A stretch of 64,000 nt of DNA from Myxococcales bacterium (GTDB lineage Bacteria > Myxococcota_A > Polyangia > Polyangiales > JADJMO01), in the NCBI GenBank assembly GCA_016709545.1, contig JADJMO010000026.1:62001-126000 (forward strand), written 5' to 3'. Position 1 is the stretch's first letter, and every line of letters begins with the position of its first letter. Shown piece by piece: positions 31,742 through 38,754 of the stretch. The position numbers and the translations under genes were made by a program. The notes beneath the pieces are model-generated. The model saw only the letters and a program-made list of their open reading frames with translations. It searched no databases and was not told where the DNA came from.

Positions 31742-32254
31742 ATGGGCCCCGGGGCGCTGGTCGTCTTCGGGCTGGTCCTCTCCTTGGCCCGGCTCGGCTG
31801 GGTGGTGTTCGGGCTCGAGATCGACGCACGGGCCTTCGTGACCGTCGTGCGCAAGCTGATCCTGACGGCCGACCTCGACCGCGCGCGGAGGCTCTGCGCG
31901 GCCGTCTCGACGCCGATGACCGACGCCACCGCGGCGCTCCTCGTCGCCCCGATCGAGGGTGGGCGAGAAGGGCTCGAACAGGCGTTCCTGCGGGCCTTCC
32001 AGGCGCGCACGCGGCGGGTGCGAGAGACCTTGTGGGTGCCGCCCGTCTCCGCGGTCGCGCTCGGGGCCGGTGCCTTGCTCGGGTTCGCGCAGGGAGGACC
32101 GCGCTGGCTCCTGATCGGCGCCGTGGTCGGAGGGGGCGCGCTCGTGCTCACCGGTTTCCGGCTGGCGCGCATGCTCAGCGCCGCGACGGCGACCCGCGAC
32201 GAGCTCATCGAGCTGCTCCTCTCCTCGAGCCCGTACCGGGGCCAGCGGCCTTGA
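31742..32254 (+). CDS. Small membrane protein, MotA/ExbB-like in outline
   Basis: About 170 residues. One N-terminal transmembrane helix (ALVVFGLVLSLARLGWVVFGL), a cytoplasmic helical segment of about 60 residues (VTVVRKLILTADLDRARRLCAAV), then two more hydrophobic segments (VSAVALGAGALLGF and LLIGAVVGGGALVLTGF). The layout with a short helical repeat after TM1 recalls TolQ/ExbB/MotA proton-channel proteins, but it is shorter and no partner (ExbD/TolR) is nearby, so this is only a suggestion. Confidence 0.6.
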   Translation: MGPGALVVFGLVLSLARLGWVVFGLEIDARAFVTVVRKLILTADLDRARRLCAAVSTPMTDATAALLVAPIEGGREGLEQAFLRAFQARTRRVRETLWVPPVSAVALGAGALLGFAQGGPRWLLIGAVVGGGALVLTGFRLARMLSAATATRDELIELLLSSSPYRGQRP

Positions 32255-32258
32255 GGCC

Positions 32259-33725
32259 TCACGGCGGCAACTTCGCGAGGGCCGGCGCGAGCACCCCCCG
32301 GAAATCGAGCAGCGGCGCGGCGAGGTCGCCCTTCGCGTCCACCCGGGCGCGCAGGGTGGCGAGCGTGAACGCGCGCGGATCGAGGCGCTCGTTCACCTCT
32401 TCCCACGCGAGCGGCGTCGACACGGGCGCGGCGTCGACCGCGCGGAGCGAGTAGGGCAGCACGAGGCTCTTGCCGAGGAAGTTCTGGCCGTGGTCGAGGT
32501 AGACGCGACCACCGCGCTTGTCGCGCTCGGTCTCGAGGGTCACCCGCGCGGGCAGGGTGTGGGCGATCACGCGCGACACCCGCCGCGCGAAGTCGTGCAC
32601 GGTGTCGACGTCGTGGCCCTTCGCGAGCGGCACGAGGACGTGCAGGCCCTTCTGCCCGCTGGTCTTGGGCACGCTCGCGAGCCCGAGCATCTCGAGCAGC
32701 TTGCGGAGGGCGAGGGCGATGTCGATCAGCTTCGCATAGGGGGTGCCCTCGGGCGGATCGAGGTCGAAGATCGCCCAGTCCGGCTCGGTCAGGCTCCCGA
32801 CGCGGCTCGCCCACCCGTGGAAGGTGAGCGCGGCCTGGTTGACCATCCAGAGCAGCCCCTCGGCGTCGTCGATCACGATGCGGCGGTTGCCGTCGATGAA
32901 CACCGCGCGCAGGTAGTCGGGCGCCTTCGGCGGCATGCGGTGCTGGTACCAGGTGAAGTCGTCGATCCCGTCGGGCCAGCGCTGGCAGACGACGGGGCGA
33001 TCGCGGAGCAGCGGCAGCATCAACGGCGCGATGTCGCGGTAGTACGCGGCCACGGCCTGCTTGGTGAGCCCGTCGCGCGGGTACATCAGCTTGTCGGCGT
33101 TGGTCACCTTGGCGGGGGCCGAGAGGTGGTGGTCGGGCAGCGGCCCGAGGAGCGACACGAGCGGCGTCGTCGGGTCGTCCGCGCGCGCGAGCAGGCCCGG
33201 GACACCGAGCGCGCGCGCCGTTCGCTTCGCGTCCTCGAGGGCACCGGGGAGCGTCCCCGAGAGGGCGAGGGCCGGACCGTGCCCGGTCAGCGCGGCGCCG
33301 AGGCGCGCCCGGCGCTCCACGAGCGGGAGCGCGCTCAGGTCCTCGCCGTCGAGGTGCAGCAGATCGGTGAACAGGAGCACGAGCGGCGGGCCGCGCATCG
33401 GCGAGCCGTCGGCCACGTAGCCGCGCAGGAGCTCGAACGAGGGCCGCATCGCGGGGTCGAGCGCAGCGATCCACGCCTCGCCCACCAGCGTCTTCACCGG
33501 CCAGCGCACGAGCGCGCGGACGAGGCCCGGGAAACACTCGGCGAAGTCGCGGTAGCTCTCCGAGACGAGGCGCACCCCATCGGTGCCCTTGGCGACGAGC
33601 ACGCGGTGACCGTCCCACGCGAGCTCGAGCGCCTGCCCTTCGTTCGCCTCTCCGGTCACGACGCCCGGGAGTCGGTGCCGGCGCGACAGCGCGAACGCGC
33701 GGGTGTCGGCGCCGGCCTTCGCCAC
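32259..33725 (-). CDS. ligD: LigD-like protein: degenerate ATP-ligase domain plus NHEJ polymerase domain
   Basis: A 488-residue protein. Residues about 20-190 have the outline of an ATP-dependent DNA ligase adenylation domain, but motif I reads LELAWDGHR: the catalytic Lys is Ala36. The KG motif near 180 is also altered (PGLLARADDP). Residues about 205-488 are a LigD primase-polymerase domain: VTNADKLMYPRDGLTKQAVAAYY, DFTWYQHRMP, metal-binding FDLDPPEG and SGQKGLHVLVPL. It should extend ends or fill gaps during non-homologous end joining but not seal them. No Ku gene is in the window. Starts at GTG 33725, just after the upstream oxidoreductase stop, so co-transcribed. Confidence 0.88.
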   Translation of the reverse strand: MAKAGADTRAFALSRRHRLPGVVTGEANEGQALELAWDGHRVLVAKGTDGVRLVSESYRDFAECFPGLVRALVRWPVKTLVGEAWIAALDPAMRPSFELLRGYVADGSPMRGPPLVLLFTDLLHLDGEDLSALPLVERRARLGAALTGHGPALALSGTLPGALEDAKRTARALGVPGLLARADDPTTPLVSLLGPLPDHHLSAPAKVTNADKLMYPRDGLTKQAVAAYYRDIAPLMLPLLRDRPVVCQRWPDGIDDFTWYQHRMPPKAPDYLRAVFIDGNRRIVIDDAEGLLWMVNQAALTFHGWASRVGSLTEPDWAIFDLDPPEGTPYAKLIDIALALRKLLEMLGLASVPKTSGQKGLHVLVPLAKGHDVDTVHDFARRVSRVIAHTLPARVTLETERDKRGGRVYLDHGQNFLGKSLVLPYSLRAVDAAPVSTPLAWEEVNERLDPRAFTLATLRARVDAKGDLAAPLLDFRGVLAPALAKLPP

Positions 33726-33728
33726 GAC

Positions 33729-36182
33729 TCAGCTCCGCACGCGCCGCATGTCCGGATCGTAGAGCGGCCGCAGCGAGGCGATCGCCGGGTACCTGCGGCC
33801 CGCGACGTCGACCTCCCACGTGCCGGCCGCGATCCACGCCGCGTCGAGCGGCACCCCGCGCGCGTCGATCATCGCGAGCCCCACCGCGCCGCCGAGCGTG
33901 AAGCCGTAGGAGGCCGCGCGCACGTAGCCCACCTCGACGCCGTCGCGGTGCACGATCTCGGCGTGGAACAGGAGGGGCTCCGGGTCCTTCACGAGCACCT
34001 GCAAGAGGCGGCGCGTGAGCGGACCGGCGGCCTTCTTGGCGAGCACCGCCTCGCGCCCGAGGAACGGCTTCTTGAGGTCGACCGCGAACCCGAGGCCGAC
34101 GGAGAGGACGTCGTCGGTGTTGTCGATGTCGTGCCCGTAGTCGCGATAACCCTTCTCCATGCGGAGGCTCGCGAGGGCCTTGAGGCCGGCGTGGCGGAGA
34201 CCGAGCGGGTGGCCCGCCTCGACGATCCGCTCGTACACGTGCACCGCCTGCTCGGCCGGCACGTAGAGCTCGTAGCCGAGCTCGCCGAGGTAGGTGATGC
34301 GCACCGTGAGCACGCGGGCGAACCCGACGTCGATCTCGCGCGCGGTGCGGAACGGGAACGCCTCGTTGCGGAGGTCCGTCGTGGTGAGCCCCTGCAGGAG
34401 CTCGCGCGAGCGCGGACCCTGCACGTTGATCTGCGCGTAGGCCGAGGTGACGTCGGTGACGAACACGTGGGCGTCGGCCGGGAAGTGCCGGCGCATCCAC
34501 GCCTCGACGTGGCGGTGCGCGGTGTCGGAGGCCACCACGAGGAACCGGTCGTCGTCGAGCTTGGTGACGGTGAGATCGGCCTGGATGCCGCCGGCCTCGT
34601 CGAGCCACTGTGTGTAGGTGATGACGCCCTTCGGCCCGTCGACCCGGTTGGCCGAGAGGTGCTCGAGCAGGCGCCCGGCGTCGCGGCCCTGGACGAGGAA
34701 CTTGGACATGAACGACATGTCCATGACGATCACGCCCTCGCGCGCCGCCTGGTGCTCGGCCTGCCAGTAGGGAAACCAGTTCTGCCGGCCGAACGAGAGC
34801 TTCTCGACGCGCGGCTCGACCCCGTAGGGCGCGAACCAGTCGGGGCCCTCCCAGCCGCTGACGTCCTTGAAATAGGCCCCGTTGGTGGCCAGGCGGTCGT
34901 GCAACGCCGAGCGCTTGGCGCCGCGCGCGGTCATCATCGAGCGCGTCGGGTAGTGGCACTGGTAGACCATGCCGAGCGACTCCACCGTGCGCACGCGGCG
35001 GTACTCGGGGTTGCTCTGGTAACGGTGCAGCCGGGCGATGTCGAAGCCGGTGATGTCGACGTCGGGGCGCCCGGTGAGGATCCAGTGCGCGAGCACGCGC
35101 CCGAGGCCGCCGCCGGTGAGGATCCCGATCGAGTTCATGCCGGCGGCCACGAAGTAGTTGCGCACCTCGGGCGCCTCGCCGACCACGGGCGCGAGGTCGG
35201 GGGTGAAGCTCTCGGGCCCGCAGAAGAACTTGCGCACGCCGACCTCGAGCGAGGCCGGGACGCGGCGCATGGCCTTCTCCACGTAGGGGCCCATGCGATC
35301 CCAGTCGGGCGGGATCTCGCCGAACGAAAAATCGTCGGGCACGCGGCCCACGTTCCACGGCGCGCAGACCGGCTCGAAGAGGCCGACCATCAGGCCGCCG
35401 ACCTCCTCGCGGAAGTAGCCGTACGACGAAGGGTCCTCGAGCACCGGAAACGACCTGGACAAACCCGGGATCTTGTCGGTGATGAGGTAGTAGTGCTCGG
35501 CCGCCTGCAGCGGGACGACGACCCCGAGCTGCTCGCCGAGCTGCCGCGCCCACATGCCGGTGCAGTTGACGACGACCTCCGCCTCGATGTCGCCGAGCGG
35601 GGTGCGCACCCCGCGCACGGCGCCGTTCTTCACCAGCAGCTCGGTCACCGGCGTGTTCTCGAGCACCGTGACGCCGCCGAGCCGCGCGCCCTTCGCGAGG
35701 GCCATCGTGACGTCCACGGGGTTGGCGCGGCCGTCCCCCTTCACGTAGAAGCCGGCCAGCAGATCGTCCGTGCGCGCGAGCGGGAACAGGTCGTGGATCT
35801 CTCGCGGAGAGATCTCCTGGACATCCACGCCACAATGACGATTGAACGCGGAGACGCGCCGGTATTCTTCGAGCCGGTCCTGGTCGGCCGCCACCTCGAT
35901 GAACCCCACCGGCTCGAAGCCCGTGGCGAGCCCGGTCTCGGCCTCGAGGCGCGCGTAGAGATCGCGCGTGTACTTGCGCATCTCGGTCGACGTCTCGGAG
36001 GTGGAGCCGAAGGTGACGATGAGGCCGGCGGCGTGCCAGGTGGTGCCCGACGTGAGGCGATCGCGCTCGAGGAGGACGACCTCGCGGCAACCCATCTTCG
36101 CGAGGTGGTAGGCCACCGAGCAGCCGATGATCCCGCCCCCGACGACGACGACCCGCGCGTGCTTGGGCAAGTGGTCCGGCAT
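33729..36182 (-). CDS. FAD-dependent oxidoreductase with GcvT domain (dimethylglycine/sarcosine dehydrogenase-like)
   Basis: An 817-residue two-domain enzyme. The N-terminal DAO fold has the dinucleotide motif VVVGGGIIGCSVAYHLAKMG and TSGTTWHAAGLIVT, where the His is the usual covalent FAD attachment site, and ends near residue 400. The C-terminal half (about 430-810) is a GcvT/aminomethyltransferase-like folate-binding domain (TYTQWLDEAGGIQADLTVTKL, INVQGPRSRELLQGLT, YLGELGYELYVP, GRRYPAIASLRPLYDPDM). This architecture oxidatively demethylates N-methyl amino acids and passes the one-carbon unit to tetrahydrofolate; the exact substrate is not fixed. TAAGCT 8 nt before the start may be its -10. 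Confidence 0.9.
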   Translation of the reverse strand: MPDHLPKHARVVVVGGGIIGCSVAYHLAKMGCREVVLLERDRLTSGTTWHAAGLIVTFGSTSETSTEMRKYTRDLYARLEAETGLATGFEPVGFIEVAADQDRLEEYRRVSAFNRHCGVDVQEISPREIHDLFPLARTDDLLAGFYVKGDGRANPVDVTMALAKGARLGGVTVLENTPVTELLVKNGAVRGVRTPLGDIEAEVVVNCTGMWARQLGEQLGVVVPLQAAEHYYLITDKIPGLSRSFPVLEDPSSYGYFREEVGGLMVGLFEPVCAPWNVGRVPDDFSFGEIPPDWDRMGPYVEKAMRRVPASLEVGVRKFFCGPESFTPDLAPVVGEAPEVRNYFVAAGMNSIGILTGGGLGRVLAHWILTGRPDVDITGFDIARLHRYQSNPEYRRVRTVESLGMVYQCHYPTRSMMTARGAKRSALHDRLATNGAYFKDVSGWEGPDWFAPYGVEPRVEKLSFGRQNWFPYWQAEHQAAREGVIVMDMSFMSKFLVQGRDAGRLLEHLSANRVDGPKGVITYTQWLDEAGGIQADLTVTKLDDDRFLVVASDTAHRHVEAWMRRHFPADAHVFVTDVTSAYAQINVQGPRSRELLQGLTTTDLRNEAFPFRTAREIDVGFARVLTVRITYLGELGYELYVPAEQAVHVYERIVEAGHPLGLRHAGLKALASLRMEKGYRDYGHDIDNTDDVLSVGLGFAVDLKKPFLGREAVLAKKAAGPLTRRLLQVLVKDPEPLLFHAEIVHRDGVEVGYVRAASYGFTLGGAVGLAMIDARGVPLDAAWIAAGTWEVDVAGRRYPAIASLRPLYDPDMRRVRS

Positions 36183-36197
36183 GGGCCGGCAGCTTAG

Positions 36198-36755
36198 TCA
36201 CACCCGGCCGCGGGCGAGGATCTTCTGCAGGTTCTGGCGGCTGATGCCGAGGAGCGCGGCGGCCTGGGCCTTGTTGCCCTGGGTCCGCGCGAGCGCCTCG
36301 AACACCATCGACCGCCGCACGGCGTCGAGGACGTCGGGCATGTCCCAGGTGCCGACCACGCGCCGCACGACCGCGTCGACCTCGAGGTCCCTGGGGGCTT
36401 GCAGCCCCTCGACCACCTCGAGGATGTCCTCGGCGGTGAAGGGCTTGGCGATGAACGCGGCCACCCCGGCGCGACCGAGCGCCAGACCTTCTGCCGCCTC
36501 CGCGAACCCACTGATCGCGATGACCGGGGGGGCAGGGTGGAGGTGGGAGGCGGCCCGGGCGACGTCGACCCCGCTCCCGCTTCCGCCGAGCTTCACGTCG
36601 GTGATGACCAGATCGACGCCGGTTTCGAGGGCCGCGATCGCCTCCTGGACCGTTTCGGCCAGGACCAGGTCGGAGCCGAGGCGTGCGAGGATCCTCCCGA
36701 GCAGCTTGCGAACAAGCGGCTCGTCATCGACGACGAGGATCTTCTTGAAGGGCAC
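36198..36755 (-). CDS. Response regulator with C-terminal Fis-type HTH
   Basis: A 185-residue regulator of the ActR/RegA (PrrA) type. Receiver domain at 1-120: acidic pocket DDE at residues 10-12, phospho-acceptor Asp in LVITDVKL, Thr/Ser in IAISGF and Lys in FIAKPF. C-terminal Fis-like HTH (GNKAQAAALLGISRQNLQKILARG). The absence of an AAA domain means it acts as a simple DNA-binding regulator. The GTG start at 36755 has AAGGAG 9 nt upstream. Its kinase is not adjacent. It is divergent from the FHA-sigma54 activator. Confidence 0.9.
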   Translation of the reverse strand: MPFKKILVVDDEPLVRKLLGRILARLGSDLVLAETVQEAIAALETGVDLVITDVKLGGSGSGVDVARAASHLHPAPPVIAISGFAEAAEGLALGRAGVAAFIAKPFTAEDILEVVEGLQAPRDLEVDAVVRRVVGTWDMPDVLDAVRRSMVFEALARTQGNKAQAAALLGISRQNLQKILARGRV

Positions 36756-36826
36756 CTACCAGCACTCCTTGCAGGTGGAGGCGACGACTGCGGGCAATTG
36801 AAACCCGGTCCACTGTCTTCGTCGAC

Positions 36827-36840
36827 GCAACACTTGTTGC
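36827..36840. promoter_or_regulatory. Inverted repeat in a divergent regulator region
   Basis: GCAAC-ACTT-GTTGC lies between the divergent response-regulator and FHA-activator genes, about 70 bp from each start. A possible operator; short, so it could be chance. Confidence 0.25.
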
Positions 36841-36876
36841 ATGTCAAAGCGAGTGGACGGCCCTCCGCGGTTCGAG

Positions 36877-36904
36877 TTGAGCCTGATCGGAAGTGCTGTA
36901 GCCT
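36877..36904 (+). promoter_or_regulatory. Promoter of the FHA-activator gene, leaderless type
   Basis: TTGAGC (36877-36882), 16-nt spacer, TAGCCT (36899-36904), then 6 nt to the ATG at 36911. This is the best-formed -35/-10 pair among the leaderless promoters in the window. Confidence 0.6.
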
Positions 36905-36910
36905 CGCCCC

Positions 36911-38200
36911 ATGGGGGGATCCGAGACGGTCGACGACTCGCGGGGGTGGGAGGCCGAGCGCGCGCCGCCGATCCCGGGGGTCGTCGTCGTGGCGACGGCG
37001 GGCCAGCCAGTGTGTCGGCCGCTCCGCCTCGGCGCCGGGCTCGAGCTCGGGAGGGACACGGCGGGCCTCTCCTCGGACGACCGCCTCTCCCGCAAGCACC
37101 TGCGCGTCGAGCGGCGTCAGGGCTTCGTCGTCCACGACCTCGGCAGTCGCAACGGTACCTGGGTGGACGGGGCTCGCGTCACCAGCCCCGTCGCGGCCGA
37201 GAGCGGCGCGGTCGTGCGGGGCGGTCGCACCCTGATGCTCCTCGTCGACGACGTCCAGCCGTTCGAGGCGAGCGGCGTCCACGCCAGCGCGACGGGCGTG
37301 GCTGGACCTCGACTCAGCACGGTGTTCGACGCCATCGCTCGCGCCGCGCTCCAGGCGGGGACCCTGCTGCTCCGTGGCGAGAGCGGCACGGGGAAGGAGC
37401 GCGCCGCGCGCGCCTACCACGCGCTCGGTCCCGCGGCGCTCGGCCCGTTCGTCCCGGTGAACTGCGCCACCCTCCCCGAGGGCGTCGCCGAGCGACTCCT
37501 CTTCGGGGCCCGCAAGGGCGCGTTCTCGGGGGCTACCGACAGCGACGGCCTCGTACGCTCGGCCCACGGAGGAGTGCTGTTCCTCGACGAGATCGGCGAG
37601 CTCGAGCTCGAGGTGCAGGCCAAGCTCCTGCGACTGCTCGAGTCGCGCGAGGTGCTCCCGCTCGGCGCCACCCGCCCCGTGCGGGTCGACGTGCGGTTCG
37701 CCTTCGCGACCCACCGGGACCTGCGCGCCGACACCGCCGCGGGCCGCTTCCGCGCCGACCTGTTCTACCGGATCGAGCAGCCGTGCATCGAGCTCCCGCC
37801 GCTGCGCGAGCGTCGCGAGGAGATCCCTTTCCTCTGCGCGACCGCGAGCTCGTTGCCGCTGCACGCGGCGTTCGTCGAGGCGTGTCTGCTGCGGTCGTGG
37901 CCCGGCAACGTGCGGGAGCTGCTGCGCAACGTGGCGCAGGCGTGCGAGGTCGCCCTCGAGGCCAAGGCGACCGAGGTGCTGGTCGAGCACCTACCCCCCG
38001 AGGCGGGGCGCGCGTTCGGCCCGCGGTCGGAGAGCAGCCTGCTCGGCCCGCGCTCCGAGGGCAGCTCCGAGCGCGAGCCGGATCTCGAGGCGGTGCGCGA
38101 GGCCCTGCGCGTGCACGGCGGTAACGTCTCGGCGGCCGCGCGCTCCCTCGGCGTGCACCGCACCCAGCTCCGACGCTGGATCGAGCGGTACGCGCTCTAG
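36911..38200 (+). CDS. FHA domain-containing sigma54-dependent transcriptional activator
   Basis: A 429-residue bacterial enhancer-binding protein with an FHA sensor instead of a receiver. FHA at about 35-115 (LELGRDTAGLSSDDRLSRKHLRVE, HDLGSRNGTWVDGARV), expected to bind phospho-Thr made by Hanks kinases. AAA+ domain at about 135-355: Walker A GESGTGKE, sigma54-contact loop GAFSGA, Walker B GGVLFLDEIGE, sensor FATHRDLRAD and the LRERREEIP and WPGNVRELLRN signatures. The Fis-type HTH is at the C-terminus (GNVSAAARSLGVHRTQLRRWIERY). The loop has Ser in place of the usual Thr (GAFTGA). It links Ser/Thr kinase signalling to sigma54 promoters. Confidence 0.93.
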   Translation: MGGSETVDDSRGWEAERAPPIPGVVVVATAGQPVCRPLRLGAGLELGRDTAGLSSDDRLSRKHLRVERRQGFVVHDLGSRNGTWVDGARVTSPVAAESGAVVRGGRTLMLLVDDVQPFEASGVHASATGVAGPRLSTVFDAIARAALQAGTLLLRGESGTGKERAARAYHALGPAALGPFVPVNCATLPEGVAERLLFGARKGAFSGATDSDGLVRSAHGGVLFLDEIGELELEVQAKLLRLLESREVLPLGATRPVRVDVRFAFATHRDLRADTAAGRFRADLFYRIEQPCIELPPLRERREEIPFLCATASSLPLHAAFVEACLLRSWPGNVRELLRNVAQACEVALEAKATEVLVEHLPPEAGRAFGPRSESSLLGPRSEGSSEREPDLEAVREALRVHGGNVSAAARSLGVHRTQLRRWIERYAL

Positions 38201-38607
38201 GCCGCGCGGGCGCCGCTCGACCACGCCGCGAGCTCGGCGCGCGAACCGACGCCGAGCTTGCGGTAGGCCGAGGCCAGCTGGTTGGCGACGGTCCGCGCGG
38301 CGACGCTGCGGCGGGCAGCGATCTCGCTGTTGCGCAGGCCCACGAGCGCGAGCTGGATCGTCGCGCGCTCGGCGTCGGTGAGGCGGGGATCGTCGTCGCG
38401 ACGCTCGGGGGAGCCACTCTCGACGTGCGCGAGGTGCTGGATGAGTTCGAGCCGGGTGCCCAGGTTCATGCGCCGCGCGAGGCGGCACAGGGTGTGCGAG
38501 ACGACGGACGGCGACAGCTGGAGGTCGACGGCGATGACCTTGTGGGCCACGCCGAGGCGGGCCAGGTCGGCGATCGCCTGTTCGCGAGGGGTGATGGCGA
38601 GGGTCAT
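38197..38607 (-). CDS. Small regulator with two tandem LuxR-type HTH domains
   Basis: A 136-residue protein with no sensor domain. Residues about 3-58 form a first HTH (ITPREQAIADLARLGVAHKVIAVDLQLSPSVVSHTLCRLARRMNL) and about 75-130 a second (LTDAERATIQLALVGLRNSEIAARRSVAARTVANQLASAYRKLGV). Both follow the LuxR/GerE pattern; the first has drifted at its turn. It could bind DNA with both halves without dimerising. The last codons overlap those of the convergent FHA-activator gene by 4 bp. Confidence 0.78.
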   Translation of the reverse strand: MTLAITPREQAIADLARLGVAHKVIAVDLQLSPSVVSHTLCRLARRMNLGTRLELIQHLAHVESGSPERRDDDPRLTDAERATIQLALVGLRNSEIAARRSVAARTVANQLASAYRKLGVGSRAELAAWSSGARAA

Positions 38608-38742
38608 GGCCTGCCTAGAGCAAGCGACGGACCGTCGGTGCCAGCCCCGCATTTCCCGGGAAATCAGGCCGTCCCGGCGGGCTCTCGGTGGCACGTCTCC
38701 CGGCACGCGTGCCAGTTCCTGTGCCGGCGTGGAGGTCGATCG

Positions 38743-38748
38743 TATCCT
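38743..38748 (+). promoter_or_regulatory. Candidate leaderless -10 box (TATCCT)
   Basis: TATCCT ends exactly 6 nt before the GTG at 38755. A copy of the TGCCAGTTCCTG motif lies about 22 bp further upstream. Confidence 0.5.
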
Positions 38749-38754
38749 TCGCCG

